This document shows, piece by piece, positions 43,215 to 54,033 of a stretch of 64,000 nt of DNA. A program made the position numbers and the translations under genes. Location: positions 1 through 64,000 of the forward strand of contig JAHBZE010000002.1 of the NCBI GenBank assembly GCA_019635585.1, in the 5' to 3' direction. Source of the DNA: Xanthobacteraceae bacterium. Lineage in GTDB: Bacteria; Pseudomonadota; Alphaproteobacteria; Rhizobiales; Xanthobacteraceae. Every line of letters begins with the position of its first letter. Within the stretch, counting starts at the first letter, position 1. Under the pieces are notes generated by a model that was given only the letters and a program-made list of their open reading frames with translations, ran no database searches and was not told where the DNA came from.

Positions 43215-43562
43215 TTATTTCGATTGCGGAACCTGCGGTCCCTGCGGCCCCTTCTTCTGGAGCTGCTCGAGGATCGAGGGCCCCTGCGGGTTTACCTGTG
43301 TCGGCGCCGAGTTCGGATTTACCAGCGTCGGCCCCTGCGGCCGCCAGCCGGCCAGCACCGAAAGCAGAAGGCTAGTAATGAAGAAGCCGGTCGCGAGCAG
43401 CGCGGTCGCCCGGGTCAGGAGGTTTGCAGTGCCCCGGCTGCCCATGAAGCCGCCGCCACCGCCGCCGATGCCCAGTGCGCCGCCTTCCGAGCGCTGCAGG
43501 AGCACCACGCCGATCAGGGCGAGCACAATCAGGAGGTGGAGCACAATCAGGGTCGTATGCAT
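43215..43562 (-). CDS. secG: Preprotein translocase subunit SecG
   Basis: Small SecYEG translocon subunit. 115 residues with two membrane helices (~2-24 and ~50-72), the conserved inter-helix stretch LIGVVLLQRSEGGALGIGGGGGGF, and SRGTANLLTRATA. The C-terminal ~40 residues are Pro/Gln rich. Located between tpiA and pyrG as in many alphaproteobacteria, and closed by a strong terminator. Confidence 0.94.
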   Translation of the reverse strand: MHTTLIVLHLLIVLALIGVVLLQRSEGGALGIGGGGGGFMGSRGTANLLTRATALLATGFFITSLLLSVLAGWRPQGPTLVNPNSAPTQVNPQGPSILEQLQKKGPQGPQVPQSK

Positions 43563-43679
43563 GTCCGGATTCCGTCAGGGGCGCCTCGAAGGCCGCCCGG
43601 AAATTCGCGCGAAGCCATACATGGGGAGTCCCTAAAAGCCAAGCGAGGGGCTACGGCCCCGAAAATCCAGTATGCGGAA

Positions 43680-43702
43680 TCGCTAATCAGAGAAATTAGC
43701 GA
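43680..43702. repeat. Inverted repeat between tpiA and secG
   Basis: Arms TCGCTAAT (43680-43687) and ATTAGCGA (43695-43702) flank seven bases. The site is about 40 bases after the tpiA stop and 118 bases before the secG start on the minus strand. It lacks a T-run, so an operator or mRNA processing hairpin is as likely as a terminator. The surrounding 180-base gap (43563-43742) holds no gene. Confidence 0.45.
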
Positions 43703-43742
43703 ATCAAATGAATGACTTGCGAGCGTTTCCAGACTCAAAGAT

Positions 43743-44495
43743 TCAAAGATAAGCAGATGCGATTCCAAGAAAATCCTTGGCTTTCAGGCTCGCCCCACCG
43801 ATCAGCGCGCCGTCAACGTCAGCCTGAATTATGAGATCACGCGCATTCTCGGGTTTCACCGAGCCGCCGTAGAGAATCCGCGTGTTCTGCCCTTCCGCCG
43901 CGAAGCGTCCCGCAAGCGTCTCCCGGATCGCCTTGTGCATGTCGGCAACGTCCGCCTTTGTCGGCGTCAGCCCCGTCCCGATCGCCCAGACCGGTTCATA
44001 GGCGACCACTAGGCGCGCGCTGGTCGCGCCATCGGGGATCGAACCGGCGAGCTGCTCCTGGACCACCGCAACCGCCTGCCCGGCCTCGCGTTGCTCCTTG
44101 CGTTCGCCGACGCAGACAATCGCGATCAGGCCCGCCCGCAGCGCCGCATCGGCCTTGGCGCGCACCACCGCATCCGTCTCGCCGTGATCGGCCCGACGCT
44201 CGGAATGGCCGACGATGACATAGGTCGCGCCCGCGTCTTTCAGCATCTCGGCGGAGATATCGCCGGTATGGGCGCCCGATGCCTTGGCGTGGCAATCCTC
44301 GCCGCCGATCGCAACGCCCTTACCGGCAACCCGCGCCGCCGCTTGCGAGATCAGCGTCGCCGGCGGGCAGATCAGGAAATCGGCCTTCGCCTGCAGCGCG
44401 GCGGTATAGCCGGTAGCGATGGCATCCAGCTCTGGAAGGCTCGCCTTCAAGCCGTTCATCTTCCAGTTTCCGGCGACAAGCGGGCGGCGGCTCAT
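43743..44495 (-). CDS. tpiA: Triosephosphate isomerase
   Basis: Interconverts dihydroxyacetone phosphate and glyceraldehyde 3-phosphate. The 250-residue TIM barrel has the catalytic Lys in GNWKMNG (residue ~12), His in VIVGHSERR, Glu in [12 protein letters not shown], and the phosphate loop [13 protein letters not shown] and GALIGGASL. Length is standard. Divergent from ppiD; the 146-base gap (44496-44641) should contain both promoters. Confidence 0.97.
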   Translation of the reverse strand: MSRRPLVAGNWKMNGLKASLPELDAIATGYTAALQAKADFLICPPATLISQAAARVAGKGVAIGGEDCHAKASGAHTGDISAEMLKDAGATYVIVGHSERRADHGETDAVVRAKADAALRAGLIAIVCVGERKEQREAGQAVAVVQEQLAGSIPDGATSARLVVAYEPVWAIGTGLTPTKADVADMHKAIRETLAGRFAAEGQNTRILYGGSVKPENARDLIIQADVDGALIGGASLKAKDFLGIASAYL

Positions 44496-44641
44496 TTGGG
44501 GAAATTCCTTGTTGTTTTGGGGCGTCCAGCCGCGTAGCAGAGCGCTGAAACCACCGCAAATTGCGGCGATACCTCCCGTTGCGACTGAGGGAAGCGGTCC
44601 CTATTATCCCGGCCGTTTTCGCTAACCCCCTGGAATTCAAG

Positions 44642-46528
44642 ATGCTTCAAGGCTTACGCGCCGGCTCGCGCAGTTTACTGACCCAGATCGTGCTGATGAT
44701 TCTGATGGGCTTGCTCATCATCAGTTTCGGCTTCTGGGGCATCAGCGGCGTGTTCCGCGGCTTCGGCTCGCAGACGGTCGCCAAGGTCGGCTCGACCGAG
44801 ATCCGGATTGAGGATTATCGCCGCGCGTTCAACGAGCGCCTCCAGGAAATCGGCCGCCAGATCAATCGCCCCTTCACCGCAGATCAGGCACGTGCGCTCG
44901 GCATCGACCGGCAGGTTCTGTCCGAACTCGTCTCGGAAGCGGCCTTGAACGAGAAGACGCGCAGCCTCGGCCTCGCCGTGACCGATCAAACGGTGAAGGA
45001 CCGTGTCATGTCCTTCCCGAGCTTCAAGGGTGCGGACGGAAACTTCGACCCGCTGAAGTATCAGGTGCTTCTGCGCAACAACAATTTCACCGAAGCAACC
45101 TATCTCGCCGCGGAAAAAAATCTCGCCATTCGCCAGCAGTTGCTCTCGGCGATCGGTGGCGAAGTGGTTCCGCCGAAAGTGCTGACCGACGCCTTCTGGC
45201 GGCTGCAGAGTGAGACGCGCACGATCGAATACATCCGCCTCACACCCGAACAGGCCGGCACGATCCCGGCTCCGACCGAAGCGGAATTGAAAACCTATTT
45301 CGAGGCGAACAAGGCAGGCTTCCGCGCGCCGGAATACCGCTCGCTCCGCGTCCTTCACCTGACGCCGGCGATGGTGGCAAAGGACATCGTGATCAGCGAC
45401 GATGATCTGAAGAAGACCTACGAGACGGTCAAAGAGCGCCTGACGATTCCAGAGCGCCGTCAGATCGAGCAGATTTCCTTTGGTTCGATCGACGCCGCGA
45501 AGACCGCAGCCGAGCGTCTCGCCAAGGGTGAGACGCTCGAAGCCGTCGCAAAGGATCTCAAGCTACAGATCGTCTCGCTCGGCAGCCTCGCGAAGACCGA
45601 CATTCTCGACGCTCCGGTCGCGGAAGCGGCTTTCGGGCTCGCGCTCAACACTCCGAGCCAGCCGGTCGCGGGCCGCTTCGGTCCCGTGATTCTGCGCGTA
45701 ACGAAGATCGACCCGCTGCGTATCCCGCCATTCGAGGAAGTCTCGAAGTCGCTGCGCGAAGATTTGCAACTTCGCCGCGCGCTCACCCGCGTGCAGGATC
45801 TGCATGACAAGATCGAGGACGAACGCGGCGCCGGCTCAACCATCGAGGAGATCGGCAAGAAGCTGAATGTCCCGGTGATCACGGTCGATGCCGTCGACCG
45901 CAGCGGCGCAAAGCCCGACGGGACCAAGGTCGCGAACCTGCCTTCGGCCGAGCAACTCCTGAGTGCCGCCTTCGCCGCCCAGAAAAACGTCGAAGCCGAC
46001 GCCATCGAACTGCGCGAACAGCGCAGCACGATCTGGTTTGAGGTCGTTGACATTAAAGCCGCGCGCGACCGCACCTTCGAGGAAGCGAAAGCCGCTGTCG
46101 AAGCGCGCTGGAAGGACGAGCAGACCGGCAAGAAGCTCACCGAACTCGCAACCGCGATCCAGAAAAAGCTCGACGAAGGCGCGGCCTTTGCCGTGGCCGC
46201 GCCGAACGCGAAAGTCGAAAAGGCCGAGAAGCTGAACCGGAGCGGGACCATTCCCGGAGTCGATGCGAATACGGTCGCCCGCGTATTCCTCACGGCAAAT
46301 GGCAAGTCCGGCGTCGGTGTCGCTGATGGCACCTCGCGCATCGTGTTCCGTGTCACCTCGATCGATCTTCCGGTGACCGCGCCGCCAGCGCAGCTCATTC
46401 AGCAGATCACGCAGTCGATTCAGGAAGACCTGCAGGTCCAGTATGTTTCGCGGCTGCAGACCGATCTCGGCCTGCGCGTGAACGAAGCGCTGATGCGTCA
46501 AGTTACGGGCGCCGGCGAGCAGAGATGA
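44642..46528 (+). CDS. ppiD: Peptidyl-prolyl isomerase, PpiD/SurA type membrane chaperone
   Basis: A 628-residue periplasmic folding factor anchored by one N-terminal helix (~14-34, IVLMILMGLLIISFGFWGI), followed by a SurA_N-like chaperone domain (~45-180), a parvulin-type PPIC domain (~240-370, weak motifs such as RRQIEQISFGS) and a second C-terminal chaperone part. This is the PpiD layout. I chose ATG 44642 (MLQGLRAGSRSLLTQ), because the in-frame extension upstream lacks family support and would add a basic segment before the anchor. It lies only four bases before trpE, so both are probably co-transcribed. Confidence 0.88.
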   Translation: MLQGLRAGSRSLLTQIVLMILMGLLIISFGFWGISGVFRGFGSQTVAKVGSTEIRIEDYRRAFNERLQEIGRQINRPFTADQARALGIDRQVLSELVSEAALNEKTRSLGLAVTDQTVKDRVMSFPSFKGADGNFDPLKYQVLLRNNNFTEATYLAAEKNLAIRQQLLSAIGGEVVPPKVLTDAFWRLQSETRTIEYIRLTPEQAGTIPAPTEAELKTYFEANKAGFRAPEYRSLRVLHLTPAMVAKDIVISDDDLKKTYETVKERLTIPERRQIEQISFGSIDAAKTAAERLAKGETLEAVAKDLKLQIVSLGSLAKTDILDAPVAEAAFGLALNTPSQPVAGRFGPVILRVTKIDPLRIPPFEEVSKSLREDLQLRRALTRVQDLHDKIEDERGAGSTIEEIGKKLNVPVITVDAVDRSGAKPDGTKVANLPSAEQLLSAAFAAQKNVEADAIELREQRSTIWFEVVDIKAARDRTFEEAKAAVEARWKDEQTGKKLTELATAIQKKLDEGAAFAVAAPNAKVEKAEKLNRSGTIPGVDANTVARVFLTANGKSGVGVADGTSRIVFRVTSIDLPVTAPPAQLIQQITQSIQEDLQVQYVSRLQTDLGLRVNEALMRQVTGAGEQR

Positions 46529-46532
46529 TCCT

Positions 46533-48050
<1,518 letters not shown>

Positions 48051-48104
48051 CCCTGAAATTCGAGGTCGCTGGCAGCCAAAACCGGGACCGTTTAGATAGG
48101 CACC

Positions 48105-48701
48105 ATGAACGTCGCTCTGATCGATAACTACGACAGCTTCACCTGGAATCTCGTCCATTACCTGGGCGAACTGGGCGCGACGGTCGACGTCTATCGCAAC
48201 GACGCCATCACGGTGGACGAATTGAAGGCGAAGAAGCCCGACGCCATCGTGCTCTCGCCCGGCCCCTGCACGCCGAACGAAGCCGGCATCTGCTTGGAGG
48301 TGATCGAGAAGTTGGGCGCCGAGACGCCGATCTTCGGCGTCTGCCTCGGCCAGCAATCCATCGGGCAGGCTTATGGCGGCAATGTCGTGCGCGCGCCCTC
48401 GCCGGTGCACGGCAAGCTGTCGGTCGTAAAACATTCCGGCGAAGGCGTGATGCGCGGCATCAACGGGCCGTTTCAGGCGACGCGCTATCATTCGCTCGTG
48501 GTCGACCGCGACACTATGCCGAAAGACTTGAAAGTGACCGCGCAGACCGACGACGGGCTCGTGATGTCGCTCTCGCACAAAGAACATCCGGTTCACGGCG
48601 TGCAGTTTCACCCCGAAAGCATCGCGTCCGAACATGGCCGCGTAATTTTGAAGAATTTTCTCGATCTTGCCGCCGCGTGGAACGCGGACAAGCGCGCGTG
48701 A
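48105..48701 (+). CDS. trpG: Anthranilate synthase component II (glutamine amidotransferase)
   Basis: Provides ammonia from glutamine to TrpE. The 198-residue class I amidotransferase has the catalytic cysteine in GVCLGQQSIGQAYGG (~residue 82), LSPGPCTPNEAG, and the His-Glu pair in VQFHPESIASEHG. It may also serve 4-amino-4-deoxychorismate synthesis if pabB exists elsewhere. The 54-base gap to trpE and 10-base gap to trpD support one operon. Confidence 0.95.
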   Translation: MNVALIDNYDSFTWNLVHYLGELGATVDVYRNDAITVDELKAKKPDAIVLSPGPCTPNEAGICLEVIEKLGAETPIFGVCLGQQSIGQAYGGNVVRAPSPVHGKLSVVKHSGEGVMRGINGPFQATRYHSLVVDRDTMPKDLKVTAQTDDGLVMSLSHKEHPVHGVQFHPESIASEHGRVILKNFLDLAAAWNADKRA

Positions 48702-48711
48702 GGAATAGACA

Positions 48712-49728
48712 ATGGAAAAATTTCGCGCGTTGATCGGCAAGGTCGCGACCGGCGCCCAACTGAGCCAGGAAGAGTCGGCGCACGCCTTCGACAAGATGAT
48801 GTCGGGCGAAGCGACGCCTTCGCAAATGGGTGCGTTCCTGATGGGTCTGCGCATTCGCGGCGAGACCGTGGATGAGATCGCGGGCGCGGTTGCGACCATG
48901 CGCTCCAAGATGACCACGGTCGACGCGCCTGCGAATGCGGTTGATGTCGTCGGCACCGGCGGCGATGCCGCCGGCAGCTACAACATTTCGACCTGCGCGG
49001 CCTTCATCGTCGCGGGTGCGGGCGTCCCGGTGGCGAAGCACGGCAACCGTGCGCTCTCCTCGAAATCGGGCGCGGCCGACGTACTCGCGGCGCTCGGCGT
49101 CAATATCGAACTCAGGCCGGAAGGAATTTCGAAGTGCATCCGTGAGGCCGGGATTGGCTTCATGTTTGCGCCGTCGCATCATCCGGCGATGAAGCATGTC
49201 GGTCCGACGCGCGTCGAACTCGGCACGCGCACGATTTTCAATCTGCTCGGGCCTCTCTCTAACCCTGCCGGAGTAAAGCGGCAGATGGTCGGCGTGTTCG
49301 CGCGCCACTGGATCGAGCCGCTCGCGAAGGTGCTGGCACAGCTCGGCTCGGAGAAAGCCTGGGTCGTGCACGGCTCCGACGGCTTGGACGAAATCACCAC
49401 GACCGGCCCGACCCATGTCGCCGAACTCTCCGGCGGCAAAGTGAAGCTGTTCGACATTTCGCCCGCCGACGTTGGCCTGAAACAGTCGCAGCCCGGCGAA
49501 TTGAAGGGTGGCGAAGCGATCTATAACGCCGAGGCGCTGCGCGCCGTGCTCGACGGCCAGATGGGTCCGTTCCGCGACGTTGCGCTGTTCAATGCGGCGG
49601 CCGCACTTCTCGTTGCGGGCAAGGCAGATACGCTGAAAGACGCGGCGGCGCTCGCGGAGAAATCCATCGAAAGCGGAGCGGCAAAGGCGCGGCTCGAAAA
49701 GCTCGTCGCCGTGTCGAACGCGGCATGA
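48712..49728 (+). CDS. trpD: Anthranilate phosphoribosyltransferase
   Basis: Joins anthranilate to PRPP. The 338-residue protein has the PRPP-binding [14 protein letters not shown] near residue 82, [21 protein letters not shown], and the magnesium-binding [12 protein letters not shown]-terminal small helical domain plus a large alpha/beta domain as expected. The stop overlaps the trpC start as ATGA. Preceded by GAGG at a normal distance. Confidence 0.96.
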   Translation: MEKFRALIGKVATGAQLSQEESAHAFDKMMSGEATPSQMGAFLMGLRIRGETVDEIAGAVATMRSKMTTVDAPANAVDVVGTGGDAAGSYNISTCAAFIVAGAGVPVAKHGNRALSSKSGAADVLAALGVNIELRPEGISKCIREAGIGFMFAPSHHPAMKHVGPTRVELGTRTIFNLLGPLSNPAGVKRQMVGVFARHWIEPLAKVLAQLGSEKAWVVHGSDGLDEITTTGPTHVAELSGGKVKLFDISPADVGLKQSQPGELKGGEAIYNAEALRAVLDGQMGPFRDVALFNAAAALLVAGKADTLKDAAALAEKSIESGAAKARLEKLVAVSNAA

Positions 49729-50537
49729 GCGACATTCTCGAAAAAATCGGCGCCTACAAGCGCGATGAAATCGAGCAGGCCAAGCACGCGCGCTCCTATC
49801 GGGAGGTCGAGGTCGATGCGCTGCGCGCGCCGCCGCCGCGCGGCTTCATCAAGGCGCTCGAAGCGAAACTTGCGCGCGGCGACTACGCGCTGATCGCGGA
49901 GATCAAAAAGGCCAGCCCGTCGAAGGGGCTGATCCGCGCCGACTTTGACCCGCCAGCACTCGCGAAGGCTTATGAAGCCGGCGGCGCGGCCTGCCTGTCC
50001 GTGTTGACCGACAAGCCGAGCTTTCAGGGCGCGCCGGAATTTCTCACCAACGCGCGCAATGCGACCCGCCTGCCCGCGATCCGCAAGGATTTCTTCTACG
50101 ACGTCTATCAGGTCGCCGAAGCCCGCGCGCTCGAGGCCGACTGCATTCTTATCATCATGGCTGCGGTGAGTGACGCCATCGCGCGCGACCTGCTTTCCGC
50201 CGCGCGCGACTTCGGCATGGACGCGCTGATCGAAGTCCACGACGAGGCCGAGCTCGACCGCGCATTGCGGCTCGACGGCAAAATGATCGGCATCAATAAC
50301 CGCGACCTGCGCACCTTCGAGACCAAGCTCGAAACCACCGAAAAGCTCGCGCCGCAGATACCGAAAGAACTGATCGTCGTCGGCGAAAGCGGCCTGTTCA
50401 CGCCCGCGGATCTCGCGCGGCTGGCGCGCGTTGGCGTCAACACTTTTCTGATTGGCGAAAGCCTGATGCGGCAGGAAAACGTCGAACTTGCTACCCGCGC
50501 GCTGCTGACGAAGGCTCCGGCGAGAGCAAGCGCATGA
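49725..50537 (+). CDS. trpC: Indole-3-glycerol phosphate synthase
   Basis: Ring closure of the anthranilate-derived carboxyphenylamino-deoxyribulose phosphate. The 270-residue TIM barrel has the conserved [42 protein letters not shown] and [29 protein letters not shown]. It is monofunctional, not fused to TrpF. Four-base overlaps with trpD and moaC make a translationally coupled chain. trpF, trpB and trpA are not in the window, as is normal for the split trp operons of this class. Confidence 0.96.
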   Translation: MSDILEKIGAYKRDEIEQAKHARSYREVEVDALRAPPPRGFIKALEAKLARGDYALIAEIKKASPSKGLIRADFDPPALAKAYEAGGAACLSVLTDKPSFQGAPEFLTNARNATRLPAIRKDFFYDVYQVAEARALEADCILIIMAAVSDAIARDLLSAARDFGMDALIEVHDEAELDRALRLDGKMIGINNRDLRTFETKLETTEKLAPQIPKELIVVGESGLFTPADLARLARVGVNTFLIGESLMRQENVELATRALLTKAPARASA

Positions 50538-51007
50538 CCAAGCTCACGCACATCGGCGCGGACGGCGAAGCGCGCATGGTCGATGTCTCCGGCAAGGCCG
50601 CCACCGAGCGTATGGCGGTCGCCGAAGGCCGCGTCGTTATGCAGAAGGCGACCCTCGATCTCGTGCTGTCCGGCAACTCCAAGAAGGGCGACGTGCTGGG
50701 TGCCGCGCGCATCGCCGGCATCATGGCCGCGAAGAAGACGAGCGAATTGATCCCGCTCTGCCATCCGCTGCTGCTCTCGAAAGTCGAAGTCGATATTGCG
50801 CCGGACCAAGCGTTGCCCGGCCTTGTCGTGCGCGCGACGGTGAAGATCACCGGCCAGACCGGCGTCGAGATGGAAGCGCTGACCGCCGTTTCGGTCGCGT
50901 GTCTCACGATCTACGACATGGTGAAGGCTGCCGAAAAATCCATGCGGATCGAAGGCATCCGGCTGCTCGAAAAATCCGGCGGCAAGTCGGGCGACTACCG
51001 CGCGTAG
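50534..51007 (+). CDS. moaC: Cyclic pyranopterin monophosphate synthase
   Basis: Completes the first stage of molybdenum-cofactor synthesis, making cPMP from the MoaA product. The 157-residue protein has [36 protein letters not shown] with the active-site His, and [24 protein letters not shown], all MoaC hallmarks. It overlaps trpC by four bases, and moeA follows after an oppositely oriented methyltransferase gene. Confidence 0.96.
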   Translation: MTKLTHIGADGEARMVDVSGKAATERMAVAEGRVVMQKATLDLVLSGNSKKGDVLGAARIAGIMAAKKTSELIPLCHPLLLSKVEVDIAPDQALPGLVVRATVKITGQTGVEMEALTAVSVACLTIYDMVKAAEKSMRIEGIRLLEKSGGKSGDYRA

Positions 51008-51838
51008 TTACGCGCCCGCATCGAGTAGCGCCGGACGCACGCCGATCTCTGCAATTAGCTTATCCAGTTCCGCCTGCGCCCGCGGATTGCTCAACTGATG
51101 ACGCTCGGCGAGGATCAATTCGTTTTTCAACGAATGCTCGAGGCCGGTCAGTTCGGTGACGCGCACCTTGTAGCCATGCGCTTCCAGAAACAGTCCACGG
51201 ATGACATTCGTCACATGCGCGCCGAACTCGCGCCGCTGGATCGGATGCCGCCAAAGCTGATGCATCGCGCCGCTTTTTCCCTCCAGCAATCTCGCCACTT
51301 CCGCCTGACAGCAAGGCACCAGCGCAATCGTCTTCGCATTGTGGCGAAGCGCGAAGTGAATGGCGTCGTCCGTCGCGGTGTCGCAGGCGTGCAGCGCCGT
51401 CACCATCTCAACTTCGGTATCGAGCTTCGCTTCCGCGATCGGCGCGCAGATGAATTTCATGCGCTCGAAACCGGATTCAGTAGCAAGTGCGCGCGATTTC
51501 GCGACCAGATCCTCGCGCGTTTCGACGCCGACCATACGCCCGCGTCCCGCTTCCGCGAGGATCAGATCGTACAGCACGAAACCCAGATAGGACTTCCCCG
51601 CGCCCACATCGGCAAACAACGGGTCCTCCGATCGCGCGAGCGCGGCCTCGATAGCCGGGCGAAGGAACTGCGCCAAATGAAGAACCTGTTTCAGCTTGCG
51701 GCGCGAGTCCGCATTCAGCTTTCCGTCGCGCGTGAGTATGTGCAGCGCCTTTAGCAGCGGCTCAGACTTCTGCGGCTCCCGGCTCGGCCAGAGCTCGGCC
51801 CAGGACTGCTGCGCCTCGGTAGGTTTCGTTCTCGCCAT
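51008..51838 (-). CDS. SAM-dependent methyltransferase
   Basis: 276 residues, class I methyltransferase fold with SAM site DVGAGKSYLGFVLYDLI near residue 75 and an acidic-strand VGVETREDLV. Later motifs TALHACDTATDDAI and LVPCCQAEVARLL (a CCQ motif) are seen in the Methyltransf_32 group of putative RNA or protein methyltransferases. The substrate is unknown. It is on the opposite strand between moaC and moeA, abutting the moaC stop with no gap. Confidence 0.8.
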   Translation of the reverse strand: MARTKPTEAQQSWAELWPSREPQKSEPLLKALHILTRDGKLNADSRRKLKQVLHLAQFLRPAIEAALARSEDPLFADVGAGKSYLGFVLYDLILAEAGRGRMVGVETREDLVAKSRALATESGFERMKFICAPIAEAKLDTEVEMVTALHACDTATDDAIHFALRHNAKTIALVPCCQAEVARLLEGKSGAMHQLWRHPIQRREFGAHVTNVIRGLFLEAHGYKVRVTELTGLEHSLKNELILAERHQLSNPRAQAELDKLIAEIGVRPALLDAGA

Positions 51839-51897
51839 CGCTACATTCCGGAGTGCCTATTCGCCTTTGCGCTATAATGGCTTAGCATGAGCCCGGA

Positions 51898-53112
51898 ATG
51901 AAATCTCCGTCCCTCCTCCCCGTCACGGAAGCGCTCGCGAAGGTCGTAGACGGCGCGAAACCGCTTCCGTCCGAGAACGTGCCTCTAAATGAGGCCGCTG
52001 GCCGCGTGCTTGCCGCCGACGTCAAAGCGCTGCGCTCGCAACCGCCGTTCGACGTTTCCGCGATGGACGGCTATGCCGCGCGCACTTCCGATCTCGGCGC
52101 GAACAAGCCGCTCAAGCTCATCGGAGAGTCCTCCGCTGGCCACATGCTGAAGCGCGAACTCGCGACGGGCGAAGCCGCGCGCATCTTCACCGGCGCGGTG
52201 GTGCCAAAAGGCGCGGATGTCGTGGTCGAGCAGGAATCCGCGAAGCGCGACGGCGATCTCGTCACCCTTCCCGCCTATGAGCGCGGCAAGAACATCCGCC
52301 AGGCCGGCATCGATTTCCGCGAAGGCGACGCGATCCTGAAAAAAGGCGAACGGCTTTCGGCGCGCGCGCTCGGCCTGGCTGCAGCGATGGATCACGCATT
52401 CGTGGAATGTACAAAACGTCCGCGTGTTGCGATCTTCTCGACCGGCGACGAATTGGTCGCGCCCGGCGCGGGCGGCCCGCCGGAACGGATCGTCGCTTCC
52501 AATCACTTTTCGGTCGCAGCCCTTTGCGAGCAGGAAGGTGCAGAAGTCGTCGATGCGCGCGTGCTGAAAGACAAGCTCGACCTGATTTCCGAAGCGATCG
52601 AAGTCGCAAAGGAAAGCGCGGACGTGATCGTCACGCTCGGCGGCGCATCGGTCGGCGAACACGATCTCATTCGCCCCGCGCTCGAAAAGGCGGGCGCGGT
52701 GATCGACTTCCACCGGATCGCGCTGCGCCCCGGCAAGCCGACGCTTTCGGGCGGCGTGGGCCGCGCGCGCGTCCTCGGCCTGCCCGGCAACCCGGTTTCA
52801 ACATTCGTGTGCAGCGTGATCTTTCTAATGCCGCTGTTACGTAAGTTGCAGGGCATGAACGAGCCGGTGCAGAAGCCGGTGCCTGCGATCCTCGGCGAGG
52901 ACGTGTGGGAGAATGACCAGCGTGCCGACTATATTCGCTCGGTAAGCCGCTACGACGATGACGGCCACCGCGTCGTGACCCCGTTCCCGAAGAAATCGCA
53001 GGACTCGTCTTTCACGTCCGTACTCGCGAAGGCCGATTGTCTTTTGATACGCGCAGCGAACGCACCCGCTGCAGAAAAAGGCGAGCGCTGCGAGATCATA
53101 CCGCTCGATTAG
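51898..53112 (+). CDS. moeA: Molybdopterin molybdotransferase
   Basis: Inserts molybdate into adenylylated molybdopterin. The 404-residue protein has the N-terminal VTEALAKVVDGAKPLPSE, FDVSAMDGYAAR, GEAARIFTGAVVPKGADVVV, the MogA-like central domain with STGDELVAPG and TLGGASVGEHD, and the C-terminal GLPGNPVSTFVC. Length is normal. It converges with the DUF3859 gene, overlapping by four bases. Functionally pairs with moaC just upstream. Confidence 0.95.
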   Translation: MKSPSLLPVTEALAKVVDGAKPLPSENVPLNEAAGRVLAADVKALRSQPPFDVSAMDGYAARTSDLGANKPLKLIGESSAGHMLKRELATGEAARIFTGAVVPKGADVVVEQESAKRDGDLVTLPAYERGKNIRQAGIDFREGDAILKKGERLSARALGLAAAMDHAFVECTKRPRVAIFSTGDELVAPGAGGPPERIVASNHFSVAALCEQEGAEVVDARVLKDKLDLISEAIEVAKESADVIVTLGGASVGEHDLIRPALEKAGAVIDFHRIALRPGKPTLSGGVGRARVLGLPGNPVSTFVCSVIFLMPLLRKLQGMNEPVQKPVPAILGEDVWENDQRADYIRSVSRYDDDGHRVVTPFPKKSQDSSFTSVLAKADCLLIRAANAPAAEKGERCEIIPLD

Positions 53113-53660
53113 CGCGTCGGATTGTCCGAAGGACGGTCGTCGCGGTCGGATTTCGGGGCGGCCTCCGCTTTTACCACCTGAAATTTCTGCGCGCCGACAA
53201 GCTTGCCGCCATACCAGAATTCGAGCGACCACGTTCCCGGCACGATTTCCCATTCCTCGTCGAAGCCGTAGCTGCGGAATGCGAGTTCGCCGATCCGGTA
53301 CTGGCGGTCGTTTTCGCTCGTAAGCAGCACCTTGCCGGTTCGCGGATCGCGCAGACCCGGCGGCGGAAAACGGGTAACGAAACGAACCGTGACGAGTTGG
53401 CCTTGAGGCGCGCCGGCAATCTGGAAATTGAATCCGAAGTTGGTGCCCTTCGCGCCGGCCACACGCTCGGTGCGTTCAACGAGCACCGGATTACTCACGG
53501 TCTTGAACACGCCGAGCGCGGAATTCGGCGCCGGCTCCACGCCGTCAATCCGCAACCGGTAAATCCCCGCGTTCGAAATCTCGACGCGATCAACCGTCTG
53601 CGCGCACGCAATCCCCGCGGCCGCCAAGACGAAAACTAACCCGAGCCCAATGCGCTTCAT
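53109..53660 (-). CDS. Exported DUF3859-like protein
   Basis: I chose ATG 53660 (MKRIGLGLVFVLAAAGIACAQ), giving 183 residues with a clean signal peptide cleaved near ACA-Q; a longer frame to 53723 only adds a non-signal leader. The mature part is rich in beta strands (VDRVEISNAGIYRLRID, GTNFGFNFQIAG, VRFVTRFPPPGLRDP, WEIVPGTWSLEFWYGGKLVG) and looks like the DUF3859 beta-sandwich. It should be periplasmic. Function unknown. The C-terminal tail is polar. Confidence 0.7.
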   Translation of the reverse strand: MKRIGLGLVFVLAAAGIACAQTVDRVEISNAGIYRLRIDGVEPAPNSALGVFKTVSNPVLVERTERVAGAKGTNFGFNFQIAGAPQGQLVTVRFVTRFPPPGLRDPRTGKVLLTSENDRQYRIGELAFRSYGFDEEWEIVPGTWSLEFWYGGKLVGAQKFQVVKAEAAPKSDRDDRPSDNPTR

Positions 53661-53820
53661 TGCGTCCCCCGAGGCGCAAGTGATGCGCCTCCGCCCAAGG
53701 CGCAGCAAGGGGATATATGCCATGTCAATGGCTTTTCAAATGAGCTACGGCCAGAGCGAAGAAATCGAAATAAAGAAAAAGAGCGGCGACTCTAATGGCG
53801 GCTAGACTCGGCAACGTTCT

Positions 53821-54000
53821 CTAAAGCCGATACTCACCGCACTCCACGCATTCGTACATAACGGAGTCCTGCTTTCCGTTCTCACCGGCAATGCGGTTCA
53901 CTTCACGAAAATTCGTGCAACCACAGTTTTCGCAGGCCGTTTCACGGCTGACGATCGGGTTTAATTCGGTGTGTTTTTTGAAATCGATATGAGCTGACAT
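53821..54000 (-). CDS. 59-residue zinc-ribbon protein
   Basis: A small gene reading ATG at 54000 to TAG at 53821. The 59-residue product has two CxxC pairs, ACENCGC (residues ~22-28) and ECVECGE (~51-57), spaced as a zinc ribbon, with a polar N-terminus (MSAHIDFKKHTELN) and no membrane helix. Codon use looks real and a strong Shine-Dalgarno, GGAGG, lies six bases before the ATG, but it is buried in a hairpin. Possible roles are RNA/DNA or protein contact; I do not recognise a named family. It is isolated on both sides. Confidence 0.75.
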   Translation of the reverse strand: MSAHIDFKKHTELNPIVSRETACENCGCTNFREVNRIAGENGKQDSVMYECVECGEYRL

Positions 54001-54033
54001 AGCGCTCCTCCGTCGGGACCGGACGGGAGCGCT
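54001..54033 (-). promoter_or_regulatory. Hairpin masking the ribosome site of the zinc-ribbon gene
   Basis: On the minus-strand RNA the outer stem AGCGCTCC/GGAGCGCT (8 bp) and inner stem CGTC/GACG (4 bp) close a 7-base loop, with a 2-base GA bulge on the 3' side. The 3' arm contains the Shine-Dalgarno GGAGGAG and ends directly at the ATG. Folding would block ribosome entry, suggesting translational control by protein, ligand, temperature or a small RNA. There is no T-run, so it is not a terminator. Confidence 0.6.
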
